Positions 1 to 9,087 are shown, counted from the first letter of the stretch. The stretch: DNA of 64,000 nt from Emergencia timonensis (GCF_900086585.1 NZ_FLKM01000008.1:806001-870000); one strand, 5' to 3'. Numbers and translations: made by a program. Notes: generated from the letters alone by a model not told the origin.

Positions 1-411
1 GCGAGAGCCGCCTACAGAATCGCCGGCGGGACAAAAGAGCATTTTTTGATCTGGCAGAATCAGCTTGCAGACTTTGGTAAGTGGGAAGAGAACTTCTTTG
101 ACGGTATCCAAAAGAGAAGCCTGAAAATGCCTGTGGACAGCAAAATAGACAGCGCAGATGCCTTTGATACGCAGATTATTATAGAGGAAGATCAAGAAGA
201 TATCATGATGCCGTATTTTGAAGGGTGCCATGAAGATGGCTCTCTGAATTTGCTTTTAAACGCCGCTGCAGGGAAGTATTTTTTTGAAAACAGTGAGAAG
301 AAAACAGGGGTACAGATCTCCTTAGAACGGCTTGATTCCTACAATTTGGGACAGCTTATGGCATTTGCCCAGCTCTCCAACGGAATTACAGAATTTTTGT
401 TAAATAATTAG
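1..411 (+). CDS. Phosphoglucose isomerase-like protein, C-terminal part (5' truncated)
   Basis: The reading frame is open from base 1, so the true start lies upstream of the window. About 136 residues are visible. The end of the protein (DSYNLGQLMAFAQLSNGITEF) resembles the late helix of glucose-6-phosphate isomerases, where PYNLG/PYTLGALI precedes the terminal region. The protein stops there and lacks the usual final segment with NPFDQ/INSFDQ. If the assignment holds, it interconverts glucose-6-P and fructose-6-P in the cytosol. The family call is a pattern match from memory; another SIS-fold sugar isomerase is possible. Confidence 0.4.
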   Translation, partial: ARAAYRIAGGTKEHFLIWQNQLADFGKWEENFFDGIQKRSLKMPVDSKIDSADAFDTQIIIEEDQEDIMMPYFEGCHEDGSLNLLLNAAAGKYFFENSEKKTGVQISLERLDSYNLGQLMAFAQLSNGITEFLLNN

Positions 412-413
412 GG

Positions 414-441
414 TTTACATTATTTGATTCTGTGTTATAAT
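414..441 (+). promoter_or_regulatory. Promoter of hbd
   Basis: TTTACA (414-419) and TATAAT (436-441) are separated by 16 bases, directly after the upstream stop codon. This is a good sigma-A type promoter and makes hbd its own transcription unit. Confidence 0.75.
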
Positions 442-522
442 GAAAGTAACGGTAATAAGTTAATTTTTTAACAAAACTTACTCATAAGAAATCAACGTAC
501 AATATAGTAGGAGGTTATCACA

Positions 523-1371
523 ATGAAGAAAATTGGTGTATTAGGAACGGGCACAATGGGTGCCGGAATCATTCAGGTACTTGCACAGAATGGTTATGAA
601 GTTGTACTGAGAGCTAGAAGACAGACTTCAGTAGACAAAGGTCTTGCTACAGTAGAGAAGAACTTAGACAAGATGATCAAGAAAGAAAAGATCACAGAAG
701 CTGACAAAGCTGAGATCATGGGCAGAGTACAGGGATCAACTGATATCAGCATCGTAAAAGACGCTGACTTGATTATCGAAGCTGCAACAGAAGACGCAGA
801 AGCAAAGAAAGCTCTGTTTGCTGAACTTGACCAGTTAGTAAAGCCTGAAGCTATCATCGCTACAAACACTTCATCCTTATCCATCACTGATATCGCTGCC
901 GCTACAAACAGACCTGACAAAATTATCGGCATGCACTTCTTTAACCCAGTTCCAGCAATGAAACTTGTTGAAATTATCAAGGGATTGACTACTTCAGAAG
1001 AAACTAAGGCTACCATCGTAGAATTAGCTGAGAAGTTAGGAAAGACCCCTGTAGAAGTTGAAGAAGCTCCAGGATTCGTAGTAAACAGAATCTTAATTCC
1101 AATGATTAACGAAGGTATTGGAATCTTAGCTGACGGAGTTGCTGATGTAAAGGGTATCGATACGGCAATGAAACTTGGTGCTAACCACCCAATGGGACCT
1201 CTTGAACTGGGAGATCTGATCGGACTTGACGTTTGCCTGGCAATCATGGATGTACTTTACACTGAATACGGTGATCCTAAGTACAGAGCACACGTTCTGC
1301 TGAGAAAGATGGTAAGAGCCGGCAAGCTGGGAAGAAAGACCGGCATCGGTTTCTACGATTATTCAAAATAA
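523..1371 (+). CDS. hbd: 3-hydroxybutyryl-CoA dehydrogenase
   Basis: This NAD(P)-dependent enzyme reduces acetoacetyl-CoA to 3-hydroxybutyryl-CoA in the clostridial butyrate pathway. The 282-residue length is standard. The Rossmann motif GTGTMG is at residues 8-13, the catalytic His region GMHFFNPVP is near 137-145, and the C-terminal 3HCDH domain carries [11 protein letters not shown]. The start is set by AGGAGG ten bases upstream of ATG. It has its own promoter and terminator. None of the usual partners (thl, crt, bcd, etf) is next to it, so the gene is detached from a butyrate operon here. Confidence 0.97.
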   Translation: MKKIGVLGTGTMGAGIIQVLAQNGYEVVLRARRQTSVDKGLATVEKNLDKMIKKEKITEADKAEIMGRVQGSTDISIVKDADLIIEAATEDAEAKKALFAELDQLVKPEAIIATNTSSLSITDIAAATNRPDKIIGMHFFNPVPAMKLVEIIKGLTTSEETKATIVELAEKLGKTPVEVEEAPGFVVNRILIPMINEGIGILADGVADVKGIDTAMKLGANHPMGPLELGDLIGLDVCLAIMDVLYTEYGDPKYRAHVLLRKMVRAGKLGRKTGIGFYDYSK

Positions 1372-1400
1372 GAGAGACTATCGAATACATAAACAATTGG

Positions 1401-1433
1401 AACTGCCTTGTGACGAGCAAGGCAGTTTTTTAT
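1401..1433 (+). terminator. Intrinsic terminator of hbd
   Basis: A perfect 10-bp stem (AACTGCCTTG with CAAGGCAGTT) closes a 7-base loop and runs into a T-rich tract. Confidence 0.9.
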
Positions 1434-1458
1434 TTTTCTGAATAAATAAGTCTAGTAC

Positions 1459-1513
1459 TTGACAAAATGCAAAATGATGATATACTGAGAAAAGTAAAGT
1501 AGTTGACTATTTT
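1459..1513 (+). promoter_or_regulatory. Promoter and candidate MarR operator
   Basis: TTGACA (1459-1464) and TATACT (1481-1486) are 16 bases apart. Just downstream, 1496-1513 reads AAAGTAGTTGACTATTTT, an 18-base near-palindrome with 7 of 8 arm positions matching. It sits at the expected transcription start and before the MarR gene, so it is a likely autoregulatory operator. The operator assignment is inference. Confidence 0.65.
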
Positions 1514-1538
1514 GATGTTAATATAGGAGGTATGGCAA

Positions 1539-2129
1539 ATGCGTAATACGAAAGAAATTGTTTATGAGAGACTGATAAAATTACAGCACTTGCTGCACAG
1601 GCAGCAGATGCAGAAATTCGGAGGTATGCGGGGCTCAAAAAATCCGCGCCGGGGGCAGGGCCGGGTACTTTCGATTTTAAAGATGAAACCGGAAATCAGC
1701 CAGAAGGAACTGACTTATCTGCTGGATATGAGCAAGCAGGCCTTGGCAGAGCTGTTGGCAAAACTTGAAAGGAACGGTTACATCATAAGAGAACCGTCCG
1801 CAGAGGATCGACGGGTATCCAACGTCAAAATCACGCCGGAGGGCATGAAGGCGGCTGAGGGTATGTCGGAAGATCCGCAGGATATGGTTGGCTTGTTGGA
1901 TTGCCTGAACGAAGAGGAGCTGGAAGCTTTTGGCGAATATCTTGCCCGAATCCTCGCGTGTTTTGAAGAAAGATTTATGAACAAAGAAGCCTTTGCAGAA
2001 AGGCGGAAGGCATTTGAAGCTTTTTCCCATGAACAGCCCCATCGCAGAGGGCGCGGAGGGTTTCCCTCTGACGGCAGACCTCTAGGCTATGGCATAAATC
2101 ATGAGGAAGAGGAAGGCGGTGAAGATTAG
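1539..2129 (+). CDS. MarR-family transcriptional regulator
   Basis: A winged-helix DNA-binding protein of 196 residues. The core runs from about residue 45 to 110: ILSILKMKPEISQKELTYLL, recognition helix SKQALAELLAKLERNGYI, and the wing EDRRVSNVKIT typical of MarR. The C-terminus is long, charged and Gly/Arg-rich (RRGRGGFPSDGR), longer than in most MarR proteins. AGGAGG precedes ATG. It is tightly followed by a TMEM175-like membrane protein, so the pair is probably co-transcribed and the regulator may control that gene and itself. The ligand is unknown. Confidence 0.9.
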   Translation: MRNTKEIVYERLIKLQHLLHRQQMQKFGGMRGSKNPRRGQGRVLSILKMKPEISQKELTYLLDMSKQALAELLAKLERNGYIIREPSAEDRRVSNVKITPEGMKAAEGMSEDPQDMVGLLDCLNEEELEAFGEYLARILACFEERFMNKEAFAERRKAFEAFSHEQPHRRGRGGFPSDGRPLGYGINHEEEEGGED

Positions 2130-2136
2130 AAACAGA

Positions 2137-2781
2137 ATGAGAATTGAAAAAAATAGAATTGAAGCCTTTAGCGACGGCGTCATGGCCATTATTGTCACGA
2201 TTATGATGCTGAATATTCCCCTGCCCGGCAGTTACAGCAGAGAAAGTCTCACAGCGTTTCTGTTTAACATCGCCGTCTTTTTTGTCAGCTTTATTGTAGT
2301 CGGCGCGCAGTGGGTCAAACATCTGCAGTTATTTACAATGTGCAGAGATATTTCAGAAAAAGTGCTGTGGCGAAATCTGCTGCATCTCTTTTTTCTGTCG
2401 CTCATGCCACTGTTTACAAAATGGATTATGGAAAACCCGGGACGGGTTTTGCCCGCCATCGCCTATGATGTGCTGTTCGCTGCGGTATTCCTCACCTTTC
2501 ACCTGCTGCACAATGCGGTCCTGTTGGATAACAAAAGGGTTGACGAATTTCGCAGGCGCCTGCAGAACCAGAATTTAAGAAGACACTTTAGCTGGATTGC
2601 ATTTTCACTATTTTTTCTATTTGTCATTGCAGTCGTCGCCGCATCATTTTTCGTGCCGGCAGTATCCATTGTTTTCTTTGTCGCTTTGCCAGTGATATCG
2701 TCGCTGTTTAACCTGTGGGTGGATGGGCGCGGCGGTTTTAAAAAAGCGTTTTTTCACCGAAAACAGAAGCTCGTAGGATAA
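2137..2781 (+). CDS. TMEM175/DUF1211-family membrane protein
   Basis: A 214-residue integral membrane protein with about six hydrophobic segments. The first segment carries the hallmark R-x3-FSDG motif (IEAFSDGVMAIIVTI) of the TMEM175 family, whose characterised bacterial members are potassium channels. I chose the ATG at 2137 because it gives the usual short N-terminus (MRIEKNRIEAFSDG); an earlier in-frame ATG at 2101 overlaps the end of the MarR gene. It lies 7 bases beyond the regulator stop and is probably translationally coupled. Channel function is inferred from family knowledge. Confidence 0.85.
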   Translation: MRIEKNRIEAFSDGVMAIIVTIMMLNIPLPGSYSRESLTAFLFNIAVFFVSFIVVGAQWVKHLQLFTMCRDISEKVLWRNLLHLFFLSLMPLFTKWIMENPGRVLPAIAYDVLFAAVFLTFHLLHNAVLLDNKRVDEFRRRLQNQNLRRHFSWIAFSLFFLFVIAVVAASFFVPAVSIVFFVALPVISSLFNLWVDGRGGFKKAFFHRKQKLVG

Positions 2782-2845
2782 ATTTTCAGTTACCTTTTGA
2801 TAAAAGTGGGTATTCTAAGAATATAGACTATTGAGGAGGGATTAT

Positions 2846-3361
2846 ATGTTAAACGAAAAAGTTGGAAGCTTACTAAATGTACAGATAAATAAGGAATTTT
2901 ATTCGGCATATCTTTATTTGGAATTTTCCAATTTCTATAAAGAAAAAGGACTGGACGGGTATGCGAACTGGTATCAGATTCAGGCTAAGGAAGAGATGGA
3001 TCACGCGCTGCTTATAATGCAGTATCTGCAGAATAACGATTACAAAGTCGTGTTTGAGACCGTCAATCAGCCGAAAGCAGAATTAAAGAATTTTGACGAT
3101 CCATTAAAAGAGGGATTGGAGCATGAACGCTATGTTACAGGACTGATTAACAACATCTATGGCGCGGCACATGATGCGAAAGACTATCGTACGGTCAAAT
3201 TTCTCGACTGGTTTGTCGACGAACAGGGTGAGGAAGAAAAGACTGCAATGGACATGATTACCAAATATGAATTATTCGGGCATGATCCAAAAGGTCTGTA
3301 TTCTCTGGATAGTGAATATAAAGCGAGAGTTTATACCGCCCCGTCGTTAGTATTAGAATAA
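2846..3361 (+). CDS. ftnA: Ferritin
   Basis: A 171-residue non-haem ferritin that oxidises and stores iron as a 24-mer shell. The four-helix bundle is evident, with ferroxidase-type acidic residues in helix A (FYSAYLYLEFSN), helix B (YQIQAKEEMDHA, carrying the E-E-x2-H pattern), and helix C/D (DWFVDEQGEEEK). The start at 2846 has TGAGGAGGG upstream; an earlier in-frame codon would add five residues without a ribosome site. It is monocistronic, with a terminator after it. Confidence 0.96.
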   Translation: MLNEKVGSLLNVQINKEFYSAYLYLEFSNFYKEKGLDGYANWYQIQAKEEMDHALLIMQYLQNNDYKVVFETVNQPKAELKNFDDPLKEGLEHERYVTGLINNIYGAAHDAKDYRTVKFLDWFVDEQGEEEKTAMDMITKYELFGHDPKGLYSLDSEYKARVYTAPSLVLE

Positions 3362-3374
3362 AACATTTTGAGAT

Positions 3375-3420
3375 GGAGCTGTCTATGCAGATAACTTATT
3401 TGCATGGACAGCTCTTTTTA
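3375..3420 (+). terminator. Terminator of ferritin gene
   Basis: GAGCTGTCTATGCA pairs imperfectly with TTGCATGGACAGCTC and is followed by TTTTTA. Confidence 0.85.
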
Positions 3421-3439
3421 ATTCATAGGAAATTGCGTT

Positions 3440-3600
3440 TGTACGATTTCCCATGATTTAAAAAGTGGGGTGTGCAGAGAAGAATCCCCTCGCCGCCCTA
3501 AGAAGGGTGCACTGCCGTTAAAGCAGGCGCCGAAGGAAACTTAGAGTTCCCTAGCGGAGCGGCGCCAGCCACTTTTGTGTGTGTTTCGCTTTCCCCAATT
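3440..3600 (+). other. GC-rich structured intergenic element (E1)
   Basis: This gap has no gene. AAAAGTGG (3461-3468) can pair with CCACTTTT (3569-3576), enclosing about 100 bases that contain GGCGCCG/CGGCGCC (3526-3532 with 3560-3566), a CCCT/AGGG hairpin and a CTGC/GCAG hairpin. The nested pattern looks like a folded RNA or a mobile-type repeat. Its 3' end (GCGGCGCCAGCCAC) closely matches that of the element at 16235-16399. Confidence 0.5.
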
Positions 3601-3658
3601 AGCAAAAACTGTGCCGATAATACCATCGAAAATGTTTGAATTTCAACGTTTTCTTCTA

Positions 3659-3697
3659 TTGACTTCCCCATACAAAGGTGTTATCTTGAAGATAACA
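3659..3697 (+). promoter_or_regulatory. Promoter with 19-bp palindromic operator
   Basis: TTGACT and TATCTT are 17 bases apart. The sequence TGTTATCTTGAAGATAACA (3679-3697) is a perfect palindrome around one central G and covers the -10 element. It should be a repressor site controlling the nuclease gene that follows; the repressor is not identified. Confidence 0.65.
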
Positions 3698-3717
3698 TAA
3701 AAGGGAGGAACTGGAAA

Positions 3718-4674
3718 ATGGGGAGTCTATTTGATAATACATATAGAAGCCAGTTTAGTCTGACAAACGATTTGGTCTTTTATCTGATATACGGCGCCGA
3801 TACAGAAGAATCTAATCGGGCGTTAGCCGCGCTGCTCAACGTAATATTGGATCGAAAAGATGATCCAATCGTAAAGGTTCACGTTTTAAATACGGTCCAA
3901 AAGGGATTTAAGCCTGGAGACAAAAGCACCATCATGGATGTGAAGGCTGAGGCTGATTCTGGGGAACTGATCGATGTGGAAATGCAGCGTTATGTGCTGC
4001 CCTTTCTGAAGGCGATTCCCGCGGCAGAGACTTCGTTGACTGGCACTGCCGAAACCCCTGAACGGACGGCAAAAGGCGCCTCACGGGCATATCCGGAAAG
4101 GTCGCTATTTTATGGTGCGCGTCTTGTAAATTCGTCATTGGCATCAGGAGAAGACTATGATAAAATGAAGAAAAGCATAGTCATTTCTTTTATCGACGGA
4201 GTGATTTTTCCGCAGGTTCAATGTCTGCATACAGAGTTTTTGATGCAGGAGAAACAAGCGCATTTTACATTGACGGACAAGCTGTCAATCCATTTCTTAG
4301 AGTTGGGAAAGATAGATGGGAAGAAAGACCCTGCCGACATGACACCACTGGAGTGTTTATGCGCCTATATCCGGTTTGCCGGTGACGGGACAAGAGAAGA
4401 CTATGTGAACAAACTGCTGGAAACAGGAGAGGAGGCTGTTAACATGTCTGAATATGTTTTCAAGAAATTGACAGAAGACGATATAGCCAGAGAAATGTTA
4501 GAACGTCAGATTAAGGCCGAGCATGACAATGCTACATGGCTCAAATATGCGAAAGAAGATGGGTATGAGACCGCCATGATTGAGATTGCCCAAAAGATGA
4601 AAAGAGCGGGCAAGCCACTGGAGGAAATCAAAGCCTTTACCGGATTAGAGGCAGAAACCATAGAGAAGTTATAG
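3718..4674 (+). CDS. Rpn-family PD-(D/E)XK nuclease / putative transposase
   Basis: A 318-residue protein of the recombination-promoting nuclease family. The N-terminal PD-(D/E)XK fold shows D74 in IMDVKAEA and the E-x-Q signature at E88-Q90 (DVEMQ), preceded by the typical opening (TNDLVFYLIYG). A low-complexity insert (about residues 103-125, rich in A, T, E) interrupts the usual core before ERSLFYGARL. The C-terminal part ends with the family-like EEIKAFTGLEAETIEKL. GGGAGGAA precedes ATG. Members are scattered in gut Firmicutes and act as DNA endonucleases. No inverted repeats mark it as a recently moved element. Confidence 0.85.
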   Translation: MGSLFDNTYRSQFSLTNDLVFYLIYGADTEESNRALAALLNVILDRKDDPIVKVHVLNTVQKGFKPGDKSTIMDVKAEADSGELIDVEMQRYVLPFLKAIPAAETSLTGTAETPERTAKGASRAYPERSLFYGARLVNSSLASGEDYDKMKKSIVISFIDGVIFPQVQCLHTEFLMQEKQAHFTLTDKLSIHFLELGKIDGKKDPADMTPLECLCAYIRFAGDGTREDYVNKLLETGEEAVNMSEYVFKKLTEDDIAREMLERQIKAEHDNATWLKYAKEDGYETAMIEIAQKMKRAGKPLEEIKAFTGLEAETIEKL

Positions 4675-4731
4675 ACTGTTTTGCTGTCTTACAAATAGGG
4701 AAGCAAATAGAAATGTAGGACGGGAAAAGAT

Positions 4732-5445
4732 ATGCTGAAAATTGCTATTTGTGACGATGAGAAATATTATAGAGATAGAATAGAGAACCTCCTGAAAGCG
4801 TATTTGCAGGAGCACAATTTAAACGCAGAACTCGTCTTGTTTCAGTCTGGTGAGTCTTTTATTTCTCAGCAAGAAAATCTTGTAAAATACGATATTGTTT
4901 TTTTGGATATCAACATGAACGAGATGGATGGAATTGAGACTGCTATGCGGATAAGGCGCTTTTATTCTTCGACCTATATTATTTTTGTGACCGCTTTTAT
5001 CGATTATGCACTGGAAGGGTACAAAGTGAATGCGGTGCGATATATTATGAAAAATACGTTGGAGATCTCTGTCAGAGAATCCATGGACGCCGTTTTAGAA
5101 AAGATGAGACACCTGCAAGTAGGGTTTGACTTTCTGCAGGGCAGACAGAATATCTATATTGACAATTTGCTCTATGTGGAAAGCAAGAAGCACAAAGCGG
5201 TTTTTTACTATATGGACGTCTCTATTACCCAGTACGAAATTTACGACAAGCTGGATCATATCGAAGAAGAACTGTCAGAGTACGGATTCTTTCGCATTCA
5301 TAAGAGTTATCTTGTCAATTTGAAGCACATTCGCAAAGTCAACAATTATGAAGCGGTGCTGGATACTGGAGAGCGCTTGCCGATTCCGCGGCGCAGGTTT
5401 CAAGCGGCCAAAGAAGCTTTTGCCGCATACAAAGGAGCGATGTGA
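4732..5445 (+). CDS. LytTR-family response regulator (AgrA-like)
   Basis: A 237-residue cytoplasmic regulator. The receiver domain spans about residues 1-118, with acidic pair D8-D9 and phospho-acceptor D59 in DIVFLDINMNEMDG. The LytTR DNA-binding domain spans about 135-235 and includes FFRIHKSYLVNL and RLPIPRRR. It overlaps the sensor kinase gene at the junction, so the two form one operon with regulator first and kinase second. No obvious autoinducer peptide gene lies nearby. Confidence 0.93.
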   Translation: MLKIAICDDEKYYRDRIENLLKAYLQEHNLNAELVLFQSGESFISQQENLVKYDIVFLDINMNEMDGIETAMRIRRFYSSTYIIFVTAFIDYALEGYKVNAVRYIMKNTLEISVRESMDAVLEKMRHLQVGFDFLQGRQNIYIDNLLYVESKKHKAVFYYMDVSITQYEIYDKLDHIEEELSEYGFFRIHKSYLVNLKHIRKVNNYEAVLDTGERLPIPRRRFQAAKEAFAAYKGAM

Positions 5446-6731
5446 TGGAATTGGTCATCAAATGCCTGGCTCTTTCCGTAGTGATGAGCTTTAGCTGTAA
5501 ACTGTTCTTCGAAACACTTATTCCCCTGCGGAAGTGGGAACACCGCTGGATTGAAAAAACGATAATTCCAGCCTTTGTGTCTGCTTTTATGATCATCTCC
5601 TTTAGTGAAGTGCCGCCATACATATTTCAAGCGCTGCGGCTGATCTTAGCGATCAGCATTATTACACAGATATATTACAAGATCAGAGTCATGCAAAATG
5701 TGATTCTATCGGTGCTTTTTTGTGCGCTGTTCTGGATTACCAACACCCTGGTTCTGGCCTGCGTCTATGCGCTTTCTCTGGAAAGGATGTTAATCTTTGA
5801 TTTTCAGGAAGACATTGCAGATATCCTGTTTCTCTGTCTGATTGTGTTATTTCATCATCAATATAAAGGGAGGATGGACTCATTGGCAGATACAAAATGG
5901 GTTCGCTTCGGTTACTTTCCTATTTTCAGCCTGATTGTCATCATGTCCATCACAATCATGCTGTGGGGTGATGTCAATATAAACAGGAATGCAATTGTTG
6001 TAGCTGTTGTGAGCTTTGGTATCATCAATATCCTCGCCATTTATTTTATTGGAAATCTTCTTGAGAAAGAAGCCGAAATGCAGAAAATGCGGTTGAGCCA
6101 GGAACGAAACTTGAGTCAGATGAACCTATATAGGAGCATGCAGACCAGCTTTGACCAGCAGCGAAAATATTTGCACGATTACAAAAATCAACTCCTGTGT
6201 ATTCAAGGCCTGCTAGAGGAGGGGCAGACGGAAGAAACCCTCTGCTATGTAAAAAAACTGACAGGCGGGTTACAGCAGCATACGAACACGATCAACACGA
6301 ATCACAATGTGGTCAATGTGGTATTGAATCAGAAATATCAGTATGCGCAGAAAAAAGGAATCGCTTTGGTTATGAAAATAGGAGACTTATCCTCGCTGAA
6401 CCTGGAGGAAGAGGATATTGTCACCCTTCTAGTCAACCTGCTTGACAACGCTATCGAGGCCTGCGATAGATTAAAAGATAACAAAATCATTCAATTCAAG
6501 ATGATATTAGAAGAAGGACAATTGATTTTATCCGTACGAAACCCGGTAGAAGAGGCGGTTGAGATAAAGGACAAAACCGTATTGACAACGAAAAAGAATC
6601 GTGAAAGGCATGGGGTCGGGTTGCACAACATAAATTCTGTGATAGAGAAATACAATGGAACCAGCACGTTACAATGCAGAAACGGATGGTTCACTTTTTC
6701 GGCGATGCTGCCGTCTGTTTTTGCAATCTGA
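5445..6731 (+). CDS. GHKL-domain sensor histidine kinase (AgrC/DUF4231-like topology)
   Basis: About 428 residues. The N-terminal 200 residues hold some six membrane segments; the cytoplasmic part has the phospho-acceptor region HDYKNQ (His near 244) and the GHKL ATPase with N-box LLVNLLDNAIEAC and G-box HGVGLHNI. ATG 5445 sits seven bases after AAAGGAG; a GTG at 5442 is also in frame. The first base of the ATG is the last base of the response regulator stop codon. It is presumed to phosphorylate that partner in response to a peptide or envelope signal, which is inference from AgrC-type families. Confidence 0.92.
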   Translation: MELVIKCLALSVVMSFSCKLFFETLIPLRKWEHRWIEKTIIPAFVSAFMIISFSEVPPYIFQALRLILAISIITQIYYKIRVMQNVILSVLFCALFWITNTLVLACVYALSLERMLIFDFQEDIADILFLCLIVLFHHQYKGRMDSLADTKWVRFGYFPIFSLIVIMSITIMLWGDVNINRNAIVVAVVSFGIINILAIYFIGNLLEKEAEMQKMRLSQERNLSQMNLYRSMQTSFDQQRKYLHDYKNQLLCIQGLLEEGQTEETLCYVKKLTGGLQQHTNTINTNHNVVNVVLNQKYQYAQKKGIALVMKIGDLSSLNLEEEDIVTLLVNLLDNAIEACDRLKDNKIIQFKMILEEGQLILSVRNPVEEAVEIKDKTVLTTKKNRERHGVGLHNINSVIEKYNGTSTLQCRNGWFTFSAMLPSVFAI

Positions 6732-6815
6732 CCGTCGATTTGTGTCATGGCTGTTGTTCCTGCTGAAATCAAGAAATATAATGATGGCAGCAGAATAGAT
6801 AGGAGGAACGACAAC

Positions 6816-7583
6816 ATGAAAAAATGGATACTTGCCTTAGTGATGGTCTGCCTGTGTCTGACTGGTTGCAGCGGGAGGACGGGTGCTATGAGGCATCAAT
6901 CGCCGGAAGCTGCTGCGGAGAGTATGATGCAGTCCCTGAAATCACTGGACCTAGAGGCCTTTAATGACTGCACGGATAATTTAGTGAGCAGGGACAGAAG
7001 CTGGCTGGGATTTACTACGGCAGAAGAATATCGCGTGTTTAACAGGATTTCGCAGACAGATTTAGTAAAAGGAAAACGGTATGAAGCTGATTTAAAATTT
7101 GCAGAAACGATTACAGAGAACCTGAGCTGGGAAATTAAAGATGTAAAACGGAATGGAGATAAGGCGAAGGTTTATCTTGCCATTACAAATACAGACATGA
7201 CAGATGTAACGGGAAATTATATGATTCACGTCATGGAAAAGATGATTGCAAGCGATGACACTGGCTTAAAACAGATGATAAAGGATCTGTCTGGCATTGA
7301 AGATGACAAAGACGGCATGCAGCCGTATCTGGAAGCGGCAAAGGGAGATAAAACCATGGCTGTAACCGTATCCGCAAAGCTAGAAGATCATAAGTGGATA
7401 TTTCATATCAGCGACGCTTTTATCAATGGGTTTATGGGCAATCTGAATACAGAACATTTTTCTAAAGATGTAGAGAATCGTTTGGAGGAATTGGAAGACC
7501 AATATGAACAGAAGATGGAGCAATGGGGTGACGACTTTGAAGACAAGGTGGACAATTGGCTTGCCAGTATATTTGGAGAATAA
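6816..7583 (+). CDS. Lipoprotein of unknown function
   Basis: A 255-residue exported lipoprotein. The signal peptide (MKKWILALVMVCLCLTGC) ends in a lipobox LTGC. The mature part shows a DUF4878/DUF5105-like pattern: SPEAAAESMMQSLKSLD at the start, followed by alternating strands and helices. A longer reading frame exists, but AGGAGG at 6801-6806 fixes ATG 6816. It lies 84 bases after the kinase gene and may be its target or part of the same unit. The C-terminus is a charged coiled-coil-like stretch. Confidence 0.8.
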   Translation: MKKWILALVMVCLCLTGCSGRTGAMRHQSPEAAAESMMQSLKSLDLEAFNDCTDNLVSRDRSWLGFTTAEEYRVFNRISQTDLVKGKRYEADLKFAETITENLSWEIKDVKRNGDKAKVYLAITNTDMTDVTGNYMIHVMEKMIASDDTGLKQMIKDLSGIEDDKDGMQPYLEAAKGDKTMAVTVSAKLEDHKWIFHISDAFINGFMGNLNTEHFSKDVENRLEELEDQYEQKMEQWGDDFEDKVDNWLASIFGE

Positions 7584-7599
7584 ATAAAAATGCACGAAA

Positions 7600-7636
7600 A
7601 GAAGGGCTTTCGACAAAAAAGCCCTCTTTTATTTTT
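7600..7636 (+). terminator. Terminator after the lipoprotein gene
   Basis: AGGGCTTT (7603-7610) pairs with AAAGCCCT (7618-7625), followed by a T-rich run. Confidence 0.85.
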
Positions 7637-7649
7637 CCAGATGTTGTAT

Positions 7650-7780
7650 TATAATGGAATAAGATTTGTAGTCCTAGAAAAGTTGTTTTCAAATGTATGA
7701 GGCGCTGTCCTCATATCCAGAGAGAATTCCCAAGAGATTAAAAAGACAAAATTCATTAGAAATTACATAGAAAGGAAAGG
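7650..7780 (+). promoter_or_regulatory. rho promoter and 5' leader
   Basis: A TATAAT box is at 7650-7655 and a leader of about 130 bases follows before rho. The leader contains the hairpin TATGAGG-CGCTGT-CCTCATA near 7694-7713. rho leaders are autoregulated in several bacteria, but no specific mechanism can be read here. Confidence 0.5.
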
Positions 7781-7788
7781 GCGCTGTT

Positions 7789-9078
7789 TTGGTGCCTGCA
7801 ATGAAGATGCCAAGAAAGAAAAAAGAAGAACTATTAGAAGAAGAAAAAGAATGTATGATAGAAGAGCCTGACGCTCCTGAGGAGAAGAAAGAGATTATCT
7901 GCTGTGAAGAGGAGGCTGAGAAGCGGGAAAGACCTGTGCGAGAAGAAAAGAAGGAGCAGCCTCGTCCAGAAGTCGAGGGTATTTTGGAAATCGCTGAAGG
8001 CGGTTTCGGCTTTCTCAGATTTAATAACTTCTTGACCAGCGATAAGGATGTGTACGTATCGCCGACACAGATCAGACGCTTTAATCTGAAGACGGGGGAC
8101 CAGATCAAGGGGATTTCCAGGCTGCCCAACGAGGGCGAACGATTTGGTGCGCTGCTGTATGTTTTGACCGTCAACGGAGACGAGCCGGGAGTGGCGATTA
8201 GAAGACCCGATTTTGAGGATTTGACGCCGATTTTTCCAAGAGAGAGACTGACACTAGAGGATGGTTCCAGAGATCTGTCCATGAGACTGATTGATTTGAT
8301 TGCGCCGATCGGAAAAGGCCAAAGGGGTGTTATTGTAGCGCCGCCTAAGGCGGGAAAGACGACTTTGCTCAAGCGAGTCGCCAACAGTATTGAGAAACGA
8401 CATCCGGAAGCAGAGATGATTGTGCTTTTGATCGACGAAAGACCAGAAGAAGTGACCGACATGAAGCGATCTCTAAACGGAGGTGAGGTCATCTATTCCA
8501 CCTTTGACGAACTGCCGCAGCACCACGTCAAAGTTGCAGAGATGGTACTGGCTAGAGCGCAGAGATTGGTGGAGCACGGCAAAGATGTGGTCATTCTGCT
8601 GGACAGCATCACAAGACTCGCCAGAGCCTATAATCTTGTCGTACCGTCATCTGGCAGAACCCTGTCGGGCGGACTCGATCCAGGCGCCCTTCACAAACCG
8701 AAGAAATTCTTTGGCGCTGCTCGAAATATTGAAGAAGGCGGCAGCATCACCATTTTGGCGACAGCCTTGGTAGAAACAGGAAGCCGTATGGACGATGTTA
8801 TATTTGAGGAATTTAAGGGTACAGGTAATATGGAGCTTCATTTAGACCGCAAGCTGTCTGAAAAGAGAATCTTCCCGGCTATCGATCTGAACAAATCAGG
8901 TACCAGGAAAGAAGACCTCTTGATGACGCAGGATGAATTAGAAGCGATTTGGGCAATGAGGCGCCAAATGGCCAATAGTCCGACCCAGGATGTCACAGAG
9001 ACTATCATCGACAACCTGGCGCACACGAAAAACAATAGTGATTTTGTTCAGATCATAAAGAAGATATTTTTGCAATAG
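7789..9078 (+). CDS. rho: Transcription termination factor Rho
   Basis: An RNA-dependent hexameric ATPase ending transcription. An acidic, Lys/Glu-rich N-terminal extension (residues 1-60) precedes the RNA-binding OB fold ([14 protein letters not shown]) and the ATPase core with Walker [10 protein letters not shown] near 184-192 and Walker [17 protein letters not shown]. 429 residues is normal for the family. The start is uncertain: TTG at 7789 is eight bases after AAAGGAAAGG, GTG follows at 7792, and the first ATG is at 7801. It begins a housekeeping cluster with DUF1385, prmC, rpmE and prfA. Confidence 0.97.
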   Translation: MVPAMKMPRKKKEELLEEEKECMIEEPDAPEEKKEIICCEEEAEKRERPVREEKKEQPRPEVEGILEIAEGGFGFLRFNNFLTSDKDVYVSPTQIRRFNLKTGDQIKGISRLPNEGERFGALLYVLTVNGDEPGVAIRRPDFEDLTPIFPRERLTLEDGSRDLSMRLIDLIAPIGKGQRGVIVAPPKAGKTTLLKRVANSIEKRHPEAEMIVLLIDERPEEVTDMKRSLNGGEVIYSTFDELPQHHVKVAEMVLARAQRLVEHGKDVVILLDSITRLARAYNLVVPSSGRTLSGGLDPGALHKPKKFFGAARNIEEGGSITILATALVETGSRMDDVIFEEFKGTGNMELHLDRKLSEKRIFPAIDLNKSGTRKEDLLMTQDELEAIWAMRRQMANSPTQDVTETIIDNLAHTKNNSDFVQIIKKIFLQ

Positions 9079-9087
9079 GGGAAAAAG

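Noticed and set aside
594..1247. Minus-strand 217-residue frame inside hbd
   Set aside because: It is a shadow of hbd codon usage with no ribosome site and no recognisable protein features.
3440..3600. Glycine or lysine riboswitch before the nuclease gene
   Set aside because: GCCGAAGG occurs but the other conserved blocks of either riboswitch are absent, and the gene downstream does not fit.
3718..4674. Complete insertion sequence around the Rpn gene
   Set aside because: No terminal inverted repeats or target-site duplication can be seen at its borders.
7689..8492. Minus-strand 267-residue frame opposite rho
   Set aside because: Ser-rich composition typical of an antisense shadow of an acidic coding region; rho is unambiguous on the other strand.
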